DNA of 10,667 nt. It comes from Chitinispirillaceae bacterium. Its GTDB lineage: Bacteria > Fibrobacterota > Chitinivibrionia > Chitinivibrionales > Chitinispirillaceae. This document shows, one piece after another, positions 1 through 7,143 of the stretch. Every line of letters starts with the position of its first letter. Position 1 is the stretch's first letter. The stretch covers positions 1 to 10,667 of the forward strand of contig JAFGDP010000014.1 of NCBI GenBank assembly GCA_016932075.1, written 5' to 3'. The notes under the pieces are model-generated. The model was given only the letters and a program-made list of their open reading frames with translations. It was not told where the DNA came from and searched no databases. The position numbers were made by a program, and so were the translations under genes.

Positions 1-762
1 AAGAGCAGCGGATTTCTCCTGCACGTGATGAAGGGCCAGCGGAACCTCACTAGGCCGGTGGCGCTCGGGATCGCCCGCGCCATGGGGCTCACCGCGGCGC
101 AGACCGAGTACTTTGAGGACCTCGTCTCCTTCGGCCAGGCAAAGCTGCAGAGCGACAAGGAGTACTACCTTGAGCGGATCGCGGCAAAAAGAAAGGGCGT
201 GAAAATCGAGGCGCTCGACGACAGGCAGTACGAATTCTATTCTGCCTGGCACCACAGCGTCATCAGGGAGCTCGTCACCCTTGTCAGAAAGAACTACAAC
301 CCCGCCTTGCTCGCAAAGCTCCTTGTCCCGGCCATAACGCCGAAGCAGGCGAAAGAGTCGCTCAAACTGCAGGAGGAGCTGGGCATCCTGAAAAAGAGGA
401 GGAGCGGCAGGTATTGCCAAGCGAAGCCGTTCGTGTCCGGCGGCGGGCCGGTGCGCAATACCGCGGTCATTAAGTTCCAGAAGGAGATGCTCGAACACGC
501 CAAGGGGGCGTGGGACCGATTCAAGGCCGAAGAGGCCACCATGCACACGGAAACGCTCTGCATGTCCGAAGAGCTGGTCGAAAGGATACGTCAGGAGATA
601 CGGGAGTTCAAGGAGCGGCTGATGGAGATGGTGGCAAGCGAAAAGCGGCCGCCTGAGCGGGTCTTTCATCTCAACATCAACCTGTTCCCGGTGACGAGAT
701 CAGTGCGACCTCACCCTGCCCTCTCCCTGGCGGAGAGGGAAAAAACTGCCGGGGGGAAATAA
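1..762 (+). CDS. TIGR02147/DUF4423-like predicted regulator, 5' partial
   Basis: The frame is open from the first base, so the gene begins left of the window. An internal GTG-ATG at 25-30 could be mistaken for a start, but the codons before it (S-S-G-F-L-L-H-V) continue a family-like segment: in TIGR02147 proteins a helix-turn-helix-like stretch leads into G-K/Q-R-N-L-T and then a segment ending E-Y-F-E-x-L-V-x-F-x-Q-A-K, and both are visible here. The middle part (R-Q-Y-E-F-Y-S-A-W-H-H-S-V-I-R-E-L) and the late L-N-I-N-L-F-P motif also fit the family, which is known mainly as paralogous proteins of Fibrobacter-type genomes and is thought to be regulatory. About 253 codons are visible. Members as I recall them end shortly after the L-F-P motif; here about 20 extra residues follow, encoded by a palindromic repeat. 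The next gene starts two bases after the stop, so the two are probably co-transcribed. Family call from memory of motifs; biochemical role unknown. Confidence 0.8.
   Translation, partial: KSSGFLLHVMKGQRNLTRPVALGIARAMGLTAAQTEYFEDLVSFGQAKLQSDKEYYLERIAAKRKGVKIEALDDRQYEFYSAWHHSVIRELVTLVRKNYNPALLAKLLVPAITPKQAKESLKLQEELGILKKRRSGRYCQAKPFVSGGGPVRNTAVIKFQKEMLEHAKGAWDRFKAEEATMHTETLCMSEELVERIRQEIREFKERLMEMVASEKRPPERVFHLNINLFPVTRSVRPHPALSLAEREKTAGGK
706..740. repeat. Palindromic repeat inside the 3' end of the regulator gene
   Basis: CCCTCTCC (719-726) and GGAGAGGG (732-739) form a perfect 8-bp stem with a five-base loop, followed by a run of A. The flanking cctcaccctg is typical of dispersed intergenic palindromes of this kind. 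Translated, it gives R-P-H-P-A-L-S-L-A-E-R-E-K, a peptide that commonly appears where such repeats fall into open frames. Related elements lie at 6504-6527 and 6813-6864. Confidence 0.7.
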
Positions 763-764
763 CC

Positions 765-2432
765 ATGAAAACACTCAGGCTGTTACTGTGTGCGGTTGCT
801 GTTGCGGCGCTGCAGTGCGCAAATCCGAACGACGGGACCGGCTCTTCGACCGAAAGCATCACGGCCATGCTTTACAACCCGGACAACACGCCGGCGGTAA
901 GCGCCAAGGTGTGCTTCTACCGTCATGGTGACGACCCGCGCAACAACCACGCGGTCGATTCGACGTACACGGACAACAACGGCAACTACCACAAGGACCT
1001 CGACACCGGCACCTATAATATTCTGGCAACTCTCGACACAAACGCCACGTTCCAGGATTCGATTATCGTGACCGAGGGCGATACGACAAGACCGCCGCCT
1101 GACACGCTGAGATCGCTCGGCAGCATAAACGGGAAAATAGAACTTCAGGGCACCGACGATCCCCGTACTGTGTTCATTCTCTTCATGGGCAGCAACACCT
1201 TCACGAGGCCCACGGATTTGGCGGGTAACTTTTCCGCGACGAACATGGCAAAGGGCAGATATGCGGTCACGCTTATTACCACGCTGGACGATTACGACGT
1301 CATGGATACGAGCTTTATGATAACGGCAGGGATTGACAGCGTGATACCCCAGCCAATAGTATTGAAATACACCGGTATACCGGTACCGAAGGGCTTGAGG
1401 ATAGAATATGATACCATGATGCAGATTGTCAAGCTCTACTGGAATACACCGACAACAGGAAGATCAGTGCAAAGCTATACGGTTTACCGGAAGCACAGCG
1501 ATTCCGCGAGCTTCGTGAGTATCAAGGCCGGGGTGACGGATACAAGCTACTGTGACAGCACCGGAGTGCAGGACCAGACGTATGAGTACCGGGTAGCTGT
1601 CGTGGACACGCAGAACACGACGGGAGTGATGAGCGCGGGGGTAGAAATTAAAATAGTTCCAGCATTTTCAATAAGTGACACCATAACTTTTATAAGTCCA
1701 ACCGCTAACGATGCTGTCATTGATTTACATGGTAATTTATGGGTTGCATTTGCAAATGGTCAGATCGGAAAATTTGACAGTAATCACACTCAAGTAGCTC
1801 AATGGGGTCAACAAGGGTCAGCGGTGGGACAGATCAATGAGCCTGTAGGGATAGTAACCGATGGATTTAATGGAATCTATGTGGCCGAAAGAGGAAATAG
1901 AAGAGTTCAAAAGTTTGATACGCTTGGAAATTCCATCTGGACCATCCAATACGACACGACGACACCTAGCCTTCCGTCGTTAAGTATTGCCATTGTGAAT
2001 GATACTTTGCTGGTGAATTATAACGAGCATTCAATTAAGCGATATACTCTTGCGGGCGATAGTATTGACGCGTGGCAGTTCCCTTTGTACAGAATAGGCA
2101 GGTTAATTGAATTGTCCGGTGACACCCTATGTACCAATAATTTGGGGACATATGGAATACTTTTTATAAATAATGGAGCAGTTGTGCTTCAATGGGATAT
2201 AACGCAAATGCCAAGCGGTGCGATCTTGGATATTGCTTATGATTCAAAAAAAGACTATATCGTCGCGCATTCGACTGATTATCCTTCCGGAAAAATTGAT
2301 GTTTACTTGTTTGACTCTAACAAACAATTGATGACAATTTTCCAGACCACCCTTTTCCTTAAAAGAATGATTTATTATAAAAATAAACTCTATATGGTCA
2401 GTAACTCTGATGTTTTGATTTACAGTTTTTAA
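765..2432 (+). CDS. Secreted modular lipoprotein with fn3-like and NHL/beta-propeller-like domains
   Basis: This 555-aa protein opens with K-T-x-R, a hydrophobic stretch and A-A-L-Q-C at residues 14-18, a plausible lipoprotein signal with Cys18 as lipidation site; Gln just before the Cys is unusual, so plain secretion is possible. Two short beta-sandwich segments follow at about 30-107 and 118-190, each with a D-x-x-G-N-(Y/F) turn typical of carboxypeptidase-regulatory-like domains. A fibronectin-III-like domain spans about 204-300 (L-Y-W-N-T-P, S-Y-T-V-Y-R, Y-E-Y-R-V-A-V-V-D). Residues 305-555 look like a beta-propeller: I-N-E-P-V-G-I-V-T-D-G-x-x-G-I-Y-V-A-E-R-G-N-R-R-V-Q-K-F-D is a clear NHL repeat. 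Such proteins usually mediate binding at the cell surface; no catalytic residues are recognisable. The start is supported by its tight spacing after the regulator. A G-rich run at 751-756 may act as a weak ribosome binding site. Base composition turns AT-rich at about nt 1655, at the fn3/propeller border. Confidence 0.8.
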   Translation: MKTLRLLLCAVAVAALQCANPNDGTGSSTESITAMLYNPDNTPAVSAKVCFYRHGDDPRNNHAVDSTYTDNNGNYHKDLDTGTYNILATLDTNATFQDSIIVTEGDTTRPPPDTLRSLGSINGKIELQGTDDPRTVFILFMGSNTFTRPTDLAGNFSATNMAKGRYAVTLITTLDDYDVMDTSFMITAGIDSVIPQPIVLKYTGIPVPKGLRIEYDTMMQIVKLYWNTPTTGRSVQSYTVYRKHSDSASFVSIKAGVTDTSYCDSTGVQDQTYEYRVAVVDTQNTTGVMSAGVEIKIVPAFSISDTITFISPTANDAVIDLHGNLWVAFANGQIGKFDSNHTQVAQWGQQGSAVGQINEPVGIVTDGFNGIYVAERGNRRVQKFDTLGNSIWTIQYDTTTPSLPSLSIAIVNDTLLVNYNEHSIKRYTLAGDSIDAWQFPLYRIGRLIELSGDTLCTNNLGTYGILFINNGAVVLQWDITQMPSGAILDIAYDSKKDYIVAHSTDYPSGKIDVYLFDSNKQLMTIFQTTLFLKRMIYYKNKLYMVSNSDVLIYSF

Positions 2433-2436
2433 ATTT

Positions 2437-2481
2437 GGGGGCACTTTCTTCAATAGAAAGTGCCCCCTCTGCGATTTTTAC
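2437..2481. terminator. Hairpin terminator between convergent genes
   Basis: GGGGGCACTTTCT (2437-2449) pairs perfectly with AGAAAGTGCCCCC (2455-2467) around a five-base loop. On the plus strand ATTTTTA follows after a short spacer, and on the minus strand the stem is followed by an A/T-rich tract. It lies 4 bases after the lipoprotein stop and 15 bases beyond the stop of the convergent fibre gene, so it probably ends transcription of both. Confidence 0.8.
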
Positions 2482-2482
2482 T

Positions 2483-5400
2483 TTAGTCTTGATACATAAC
2501 AACAAGCTTATAATTTCCCCCAGAAACATTTGAACCAATGTCATAGACATGGATGTACGTTTCATCAAACCATACATAAAAGGAATTACCCTCGTTAGAA
2601 TCACTCCTGTTGTCAAAACAATTATAAACGGCGGAACCAGGATTCTTTATGTTCCCTGTTATGCCGATAATCTTTGAAGCTGTCAGCCCGTGTGAAATCT
2701 GTGGATCGCTTGTGCCAGACAAAGTTCCAGTAAACACTTTCCATTTAACGCCAGAACTGGCATTTCCTCCAGCATTGATTTCACCGCTCGCCTTAATGTT
2801 ACCATTTACTTCCAGCTTCGTTCCCGCAGCCGGCGAGGTAGTTCCAATTCCCACGGCTCCGTCGGCATCGATACACATCTTCGTATCCGAAGCCGAGCAT
2901 AACGTATCGCTGTGACCCTCGCTGTTCTTGGTCCTGAATTCCAACCGTGTATCATACCCGCCCTCATCAACAGCGGCAATTGCGGCGCCGTAACCGGCGC
3001 CATCAGAACCATCTCCGATGTCAAACTGAAGCTGCGAACCGGCGTCCTCGCCGTAACTGGTACCTTGCAGGATCAGTCCTGTATGTTCGGTCCCATCACC
3101 GGTCCCGCTGCCGCCCTTCGTGTGCAGGGTGGTTTGAGGACTCGTGGTTCCTATCCCTACATTCCCCTCCACAATCATCCCGTTATCCGGCGCCGGCGTC
3201 CCCGCGTAATTCGCCCCCACAGACGCATTTCCCGCTACGCTGAGCTTACTAGCAGGCCCAACGAGACCAAGCCCCACATTCCCGCCCTTTCTCACAAAAA
3301 TGCTGTTGATATCGTCTCCCCTTACTGAGATAAATGCCCCTTGGTTCTCTAAAGTAGAATCCCAGCGGAAGCCGAACACCGCCGAATTGCCGCTGCTTTC
3401 TACAGATTTCCCTACCAGCAGAAAATTATAATCATTCCAGTTGGTCATCCCCGTATTGAGAAACTGGCCGATACCGTTTGTGAAGTCTGGCGAACCGCCG
3501 GCAACCACGCTCAGCTTCGCAGCAGGCGACAAGGTGCCGAGGCCGACGTTGCCGCCTTTTTCCACCAGCAGGGCGGGAGTGGTGTCGCCCGCCTTTGCAT
3601 AAACGCCCAGACGGTCGCTGTCATCGGGGTCCCCGGGCAGGGTGAGATATGCGGTCGGCGCTGTTGTTAACGTTGACATTTTCAGACGTATCCAATAGAT
3701 CTGCGTCAGATCATCGTCTCCATAGCGCGCCCAGTCATCGGGAGGAGTAAAAACAATAGTGCCATCCTGACTTAAACCCACTGTCCCGTCGGCGATTGAT
3801 ACCCCTGTCCATTCCCATGAGGAGGTGGTAGTATTGTAATGATAGTATTCGGCGCTCAAAGTAAGTCCAACTCCCGCAGTTTCTATATCGAAAAATATCT
3901 TTGAAAATTTATGGTAACTTCCTACATAAAAGGCTTCGTCGGTATCCGCCAGCACCGTATACGCAGTGCCGCCGGTTTTCGCTTCTGTGGTTCTGTCCGT
4001 ATAATCAGAGCCGTCAAAATACTGTACACTGTCAAACGCGCCGGGCCGGACAGTGACCATTTCACCCGGGTTCTCCGTTCCACCAAAGCCTGTCTTCCCA
4101 TTAGATAATACCTTTATCCCCGACGTCCCGCCGCCAGTGAACAGGCCGTGGGCGGCCACGTCGCCGCCCTGGACCTCTCTCAGGCTTAGATTGTCAAGTT
4201 TAAAGGTACTGGCCGTCTTAGAAGAAGATACCCATATCTCGAACTTGCCGGGATCGGCATTTGATTTGAAAAACAGGCAGTGTGTGCCGTCTGTCAAATT
4301 TAACTGAGGAGTTTCTTCCAGCGGAAAAGTATTTATCAGGCAGGCTCCCATCTCATAATCGGGGTCGGCGGGGTCGAAATTGCTCTCGGAAACAGTGTAT
4401 TCAAATTTATACCAGCGGTTACCTACACCTTTAACTGACATGTTTGATACGCTTTGTGACAATTTTCTTGTATAAACACTTTCATTATGTATGTAAACAG
4501 CTTTTTCATTCTCTATAGAAAAACCATCCCCGCAATCCCAAGGACTTTCTTCCTCATCTTCTAAAAATCCACCGTCCTCAAGGCTTTCAGGGCCGAGCGC
4601 ATCCGGGTTCGCCATCTCAAGCTGGCACATCATAGGGTCGGTTCTGCCGGTATTTTGATTCCGGTTTGGCAATATTGTATTGCCTTCATCAAAACCGCTC
4701 ACCATGTCGATGAAACTGTCGCGAACGCTGTACCAGTTGCCGATAACGGTATTGCCTTTGGATTCGATTTTTACACCGATGTCAGGGGCCTCGAAATAGT
4801 TGTTCATGACGACCGTCTGCTGTGTGTTGGGGCCGAGATAGATACCAATGGTCTTTCCATCAGCGTCATAAGAACGGCCGCCATGGAACGTGCATCCGCT
4901 GATCACGCTGGCAACGCCCGATTCGACCTTAATCCCGTAAACATCTTCGCTGAGAGCGTTAAAATCTCCCACCCCAACTTGACATGCAAAGATGTTCGTG
5001 GCGTTTGCTGCTGAGAGTAAAATACCTGCCTTCGTGGCGTGGTTTATGTTACAGAACTGGAAGAGGTTTGGCCCCCAACCGCCCTGTTTAATGCCGTATT
5101 GAAATCGGTACTGTACGTCATTATCCCAGCCCGAATTAATAACCACATTTTCAATAATAATTCCAATACCCGTCATACTTTCTATCGCAGTATGAACACC
5201 GTCCTGCTGTCCGCTGACCGACCCGTCGATGGTAATCGTCAAATCCTTGATTACTACGTTGACTGAGAAAGTATTAGCAATTTTTATAGCGGCAATTTCT
5301 GTAGTTTTGGTTATTTTGAGGATTGTTTTTAATGCCCCGGCTCCGATAAGCTGAATTCCGTTGCCGGGAGTATGGTATTGATCTCCGTCGTCGCCGATAT

Positions 5401-6433
5401 ATACGGTAGAGTCGATCGTATAGTCCCCGCCGGGCAGAAATACAGTTCCTCCTTTACCGATATTCTGCAGATACCGGATTGCGTCAGTTATCCCGGCGCT
5501 CGTTTTCTCTCTTGGTATAACCGTGATGGTGCCGCCGATGCTCTGGACCTCAAAGCATTCATTTCCGTAGGTGGTATTTTCCTTCAATGTCAGAATTTTT
5601 TTTGAGCTGTCCGAGCCCGCGACGTCAAATATGCCGGCTGGACTCGTGGTGCCTACTCCAATACTATAGGTCATATTGCTTGAGGGACACTCAGTAGAGG
5701 GGCTCGTAGTGCCATCGTCGGTTGCCGCTGTTGTAGTATTATCATTTAATGTAATTATCAGCTGGTAAGAGCTTATACCTTCAATATCATAATTCCGATA
5801 TCCCGTTACCCCGCTCATTTCCTGAAGTGCATCTTCTGAAAGATCAAATTGGTCGGCAGTAGCCGATGCAACAGCACAATGATCGTTACCGAGATAGCCG
5901 CCGGGGATTTCCACGATATTTCCTGCTGACAGACCGTGCGCATCGCTATCAATCTTTCTTTTGTCATTCTGCCAGTCATGGTGCGTACATGTGTCCGGAA
6001 GTTCCGTTCTGTGGCATTTACGGTATACCTTTCGTGCTGTAACAATGCCGCTGGTGCCAGTTGGAATACCTGTAAGGTCAATTGTTTGATTACTCCCGGT
6101 CAGGTCAATTTCGTCTGAAACCGGTCCTCCATTTGTTTCGTCTCCCGCCCCAGTAATAAATGTCACACGGTATGAATATCTTCCAAGCGCAATACTTCCT
6201 CCGCTGGCTGCCGTTCCAGTAAGTTTCGATGCCGGCGCCGCTTCACCCTGAATTATAAGATGACCCCTATTTATAAGCTCCTTACCAAGTAAAAGTTCAA
6301 GTTTTTCACTTGGACTCGTGGTGCCGATGCCAGCCTTGTCGGTTGCCAGAGAAAGCACGCTGTTCGTTGGCACACCGTCCGTCACCGGCTGTGGTGTGGC
6401 GCTGAGATTGCTGTTGACCTGTAAATTAGGCAT
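2483..6433 (-). CDS. Large fibre-like repeat protein with pectate-lyase beta-helix
   Basis: This 1316-aa protein resembles tail-fibre or adhesin shafts. Modules ending in G-(N/A)-V-G-(I/L)-G-T-T-S-P or variants occur near residues 34, 261, 786, 968, 1055, 1095 and 1196, usually followed by a (K)-L-x-V strand. Residues 85-245 form an fn3-like fold (Y-S-Y-R-V-T-F) apparently interrupted by an insert. Residues 310-580 look like a right-handed pectate-lyase-type beta-helix, starting with G-G-T-V-F-L-P-G-G-D-Y and rich in I-I-x-x-x-V-I strands. Residues 600-760 (D-G-G-F, L-D-N-L-S-L-R-E-V) and 795-935 look like jelly-roll carbohydrate-binding segments. Residues 1232-1316 form a compact C-terminal domain. 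No signal peptide or membrane segment is visible, which favours a phage-tail or contractile-injection fibre, or a recruited surface protein, over a normally secreted adhesin. AGGAGGT (complement of 6438-6444) sits ideally before ATG 6433. The gene is AT-richer than the right flank. Fold calls are by eye. Confidence 0.85.
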   Translation of the reverse strand: MPNLQVNSNLSATPQPVTDGVPTNSVLSLATDKAGIGTTSPSEKLELLLGKELINRGHLIIQGEAAPASKLTGTAASGGSIALGRYSYRVTFITGAGDETNGGPVSDEIDLTGSNQTIDLTGIPTGTSGIVTARKVYRKCHRTELPDTCTHHDWQNDKRKIDSDAHGLSAGNIVEIPGGYLGNDHCAVASATADQFDLSEDALQEMSGVTGYRNYDIEGISSYQLIITLNDNTTTAATDDGTTSPSTECPSSNMTYSIGVGTTSPAGIFDVAGSDSSKKILTLKENTTYGNECFEVQSIGGTITVIPREKTSAGITDAIRYLQNIGKGGTVFLPGGDYTIDSTVYIGDDGDQYHTPGNGIQLIGAGALKTILKITKTTEIAAIKIANTFSVNVVIKDLTITIDGSVSGQQDGVHTAIESMTGIGIIIENVVINSGWDNDVQYRFQYGIKQGGWGPNLFQFCNINHATKAGILLSAANATNIFACQVGVGDFNALSEDVYGIKVESGVASVISGCTFHGGRSYDADGKTIGIYLGPNTQQTVVMNNYFEAPDIGVKIESKGNTVIGNWYSVRDSFIDMVSGFDEGNTILPNRNQNTGRTDPMMCQLEMANPDALGPESLEDGGFLEDEEESPWDCGDGFSIENEKAVYIHNESVYTRKLSQSVSNMSVKGVGNRWYKFEYTVSESNFDPADPDYEMGACLINTFPLEETPQLNLTDGTHCLFFKSNADPGKFEIWVSSSKTASTFKLDNLSLREVQGGDVAAHGLFTGGGTSGIKVLSNGKTGFGGTENPGEMVTVRPGAFDSVQYFDGSDYTDRTTEAKTGGTAYTVLADTDEAFYVGSYHKFSKIFFDIETAGVGLTLSAEYYHYNTTTSSWEWTGVSIADGTVGLSQDGTIVFTPPDDWARYGDDDLTQIYWIRLKMSTLTTAPTAYLTLPGDPDDSDRLGVYAKAGDTTPALLVEKGGNVGLGTLSPAAKLSVVAGGSPDFTNGIGQFLNTGMTNWNDYNFLLVGKSVESSGNSAVFGFRWDSTLENQGAFISVRGDDINSIFVRKGGNVGLGLVGPASKLSVAGNASVGANYAGTPAPDNGMIVEGNVGIGTTSPQTTLHTKGGSGTGDGTEHTGLILQGTSYGEDAGSQLQFDIGDGSDGAGYGAAIAAVDEGGYDTRLEFRTKNSEGHSDTLCSASDTKMCIDADGAVGIGTTSPAAGTKLEVNGNIKASGEINAGGNASSGVKWKVFTGTLSGTSDPQISHGLTASKIIGITGNIKNPGSAVYNCFDNRSDSNEGNSFYVWFDETYIHVYDIGSNVSGGNYKLVVMYQD

Positions 6434-6503
6434 AACTACCTCCTGTAAATGGTGTGATTGATGGTTTTCGTTCTGTCTGTTGTCTATCTTTTATCCCCTA
6501 TTT

Positions 6504-6527
6504 CCCCTTTCTCCAATCGGAGAGGGG
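6504..6527. repeat. Palindromic repeat upstream of the fibre gene
   Basis: CCCCTTTCTCC, then AATC, then GGAGAGGGG forms an imperfect hairpin. The first 20 bases (6504-6523) are identical to 6839-6858, so it is a second copy of the element in the next gap of the same cluster. It lies between the 69-aa gene and the fibre gene and could influence the mRNA linking them. Confidence 0.75.
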
Positions 6528-6540
6528 CCGGGGAAAGAAA

Positions 6541-6750
6541 TCAAACCTGTTTCCCTATCCCCACCGCACCGTCGCACCTCACCTCAAACCGGCACCGGGG
6601 CGTGCCGTTTACGGTACCAGCCGCCTCGGTCGTTGATGCGCTGCCTTGCTCAACGAACAGCATCATTGACGGCCCGCCGATCCCGATGCCGATACGGCTG
6701 CCGCCTTCGCCCTCGACCATAAGAACGCCGTCACAAATTTCATGAATCAT
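6541..6750 (-). CDS. Small glycine-rich protein resembling one fibre module
   Basis: This 69-aa gene has a strong ribosome binding site, AAAGGAGG (complement of 6756-6763), five bases before ATG 6750, which is the main reason to accept it. I do not recognise a family. The protein is rich in Gly, Ser, Thr and Val (S-R-I-G-I-G-I-G-G-P-S-M-M-L-F-V-E-Q-G) and ends in C-D-G-A-V-G-I-G-K-Q-V. That end closely matches D-A-D-G-A-V-G-I-G-T-T-S-P, a module end in the downstream fibre, so it may be a free-standing or truncated fibre module, or a small structural or assembly partner. It has no signal peptide or membrane segment. The stop is followed by 107 bases containing a palindromic repeat and then the fibre gene on the same strand. 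A single mRNA with the fibre is likely. Confidence 0.65.
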   Translation of the reverse strand: MIHEICDGVLMVEGEGGSRIGIGIGGPSMMLFVEQGSASTTEAAGTVNGTPRCRFEVRCDGAVGIGKQV

Positions 6751-6812
6751 AAACGCCTCCTTTAAAAAAATGACCGGGTTTTATCAGCAGGACCTCTCCC
6801 GCCTGCGGCAGA

Positions 6813-6864
6813 CCCTCTCCTGTCAGAGAGGGTGTCAACCCCTTTCTCCAATCGGAGAAAGGGG
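6813..6864. repeat. Tandem pair of palindromic repeats
   Basis: Two hairpins lie side by side: CCCTCTC/GAGAGGG (6813-6819 with 6826-6832) and a perfect 11-bp stem CCCCTTTCTCC/GGAGAAAGGGG (6839-6849 with 6854-6864, loop AATC). They fill most of the 150-base gap between the glycosyltransferase/coiled-coil stop and the 69-aa gene. No T-run follows either stem in the gene direction, so they look more like dispersed repeats than classical terminators. Confidence 0.75.
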
Positions 6865-6900
6865 ACATGGGGATAGAGGTCAAATCTTTTCCATATTCCT

Positions 6901-7143
6901 CTATCCCGCCGCGACCTCCTCTTTCTTCGCCCCTGCCTTTGCCTTCACCCGATTGCGTTCCAGTTCCCCTTCCAGTTCCAGTATCCTGCCCTTCATGAGC
7001 GAAACCAGGTTTATCAGATTGTCCAGCCGGTCGTTGTAATGTTTCAGGACCGTCTCGAACTGCTCCTTTGCCTGGTACACGTTCAGCTTTGCCTGTATCG
7101 CCTCCTGACACACCGCGTCAGGATTGATGGTGTTGGGCTGCAT
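6901..7143 (-). CDS. Putative 80-aa coiled-coil protein, in frame with the 3' end of the glycosyltransferase
   Basis: The last 80 codons of the glycosyltransferase frame can be read as a gene of their own. ATG 7143 is preceded by AAAGGAG (complement of 7149-7155) at a five-base spacing, a strong and well-placed ribosome binding site in the middle of a frame. The peptide starts M-Q-P-N-T-I-N-P-D-A-V-C-Q and continues as a long amphipathic helix with heptad-like leucines (L-D-N-L-I-N-L-V-S-L-M-K-G-R-I-L-E-L-E-G-E-L), ending in a charged K/E/A tail. Nothing in it resembles the GT9 fold, which appears complete before it. It could be a separate small structural or chaperone-like protein made by internal initiation, or a coiled-coil appendage fused to the enzyme after loss of a stop codon. 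Both products could exist. No family recognised. Confidence 0.45.
   Translation of the reverse strand: MQPNTINPDAVCQEAIQAKLNVYQAKEQFETVLKHYNDRLDNLINLVSLMKGRILELEGELERNRVKAKAGAKKEEVAAG

Noticed and set aside
2912..3328. Plus-strand frames of up to 138 codons inside the fibre gene
   Set aside because: They are antisense to clear G-I-G-T-T-S-P modules and have no independent support.
6740..7111. Minus-strand 123-codon frame across the end of the glycosyltransferase
   Set aside because: It lies in another frame of the coiled-coil region and the palindromic repeats, with low-complexity G/E/R content and no ribosome binding site.
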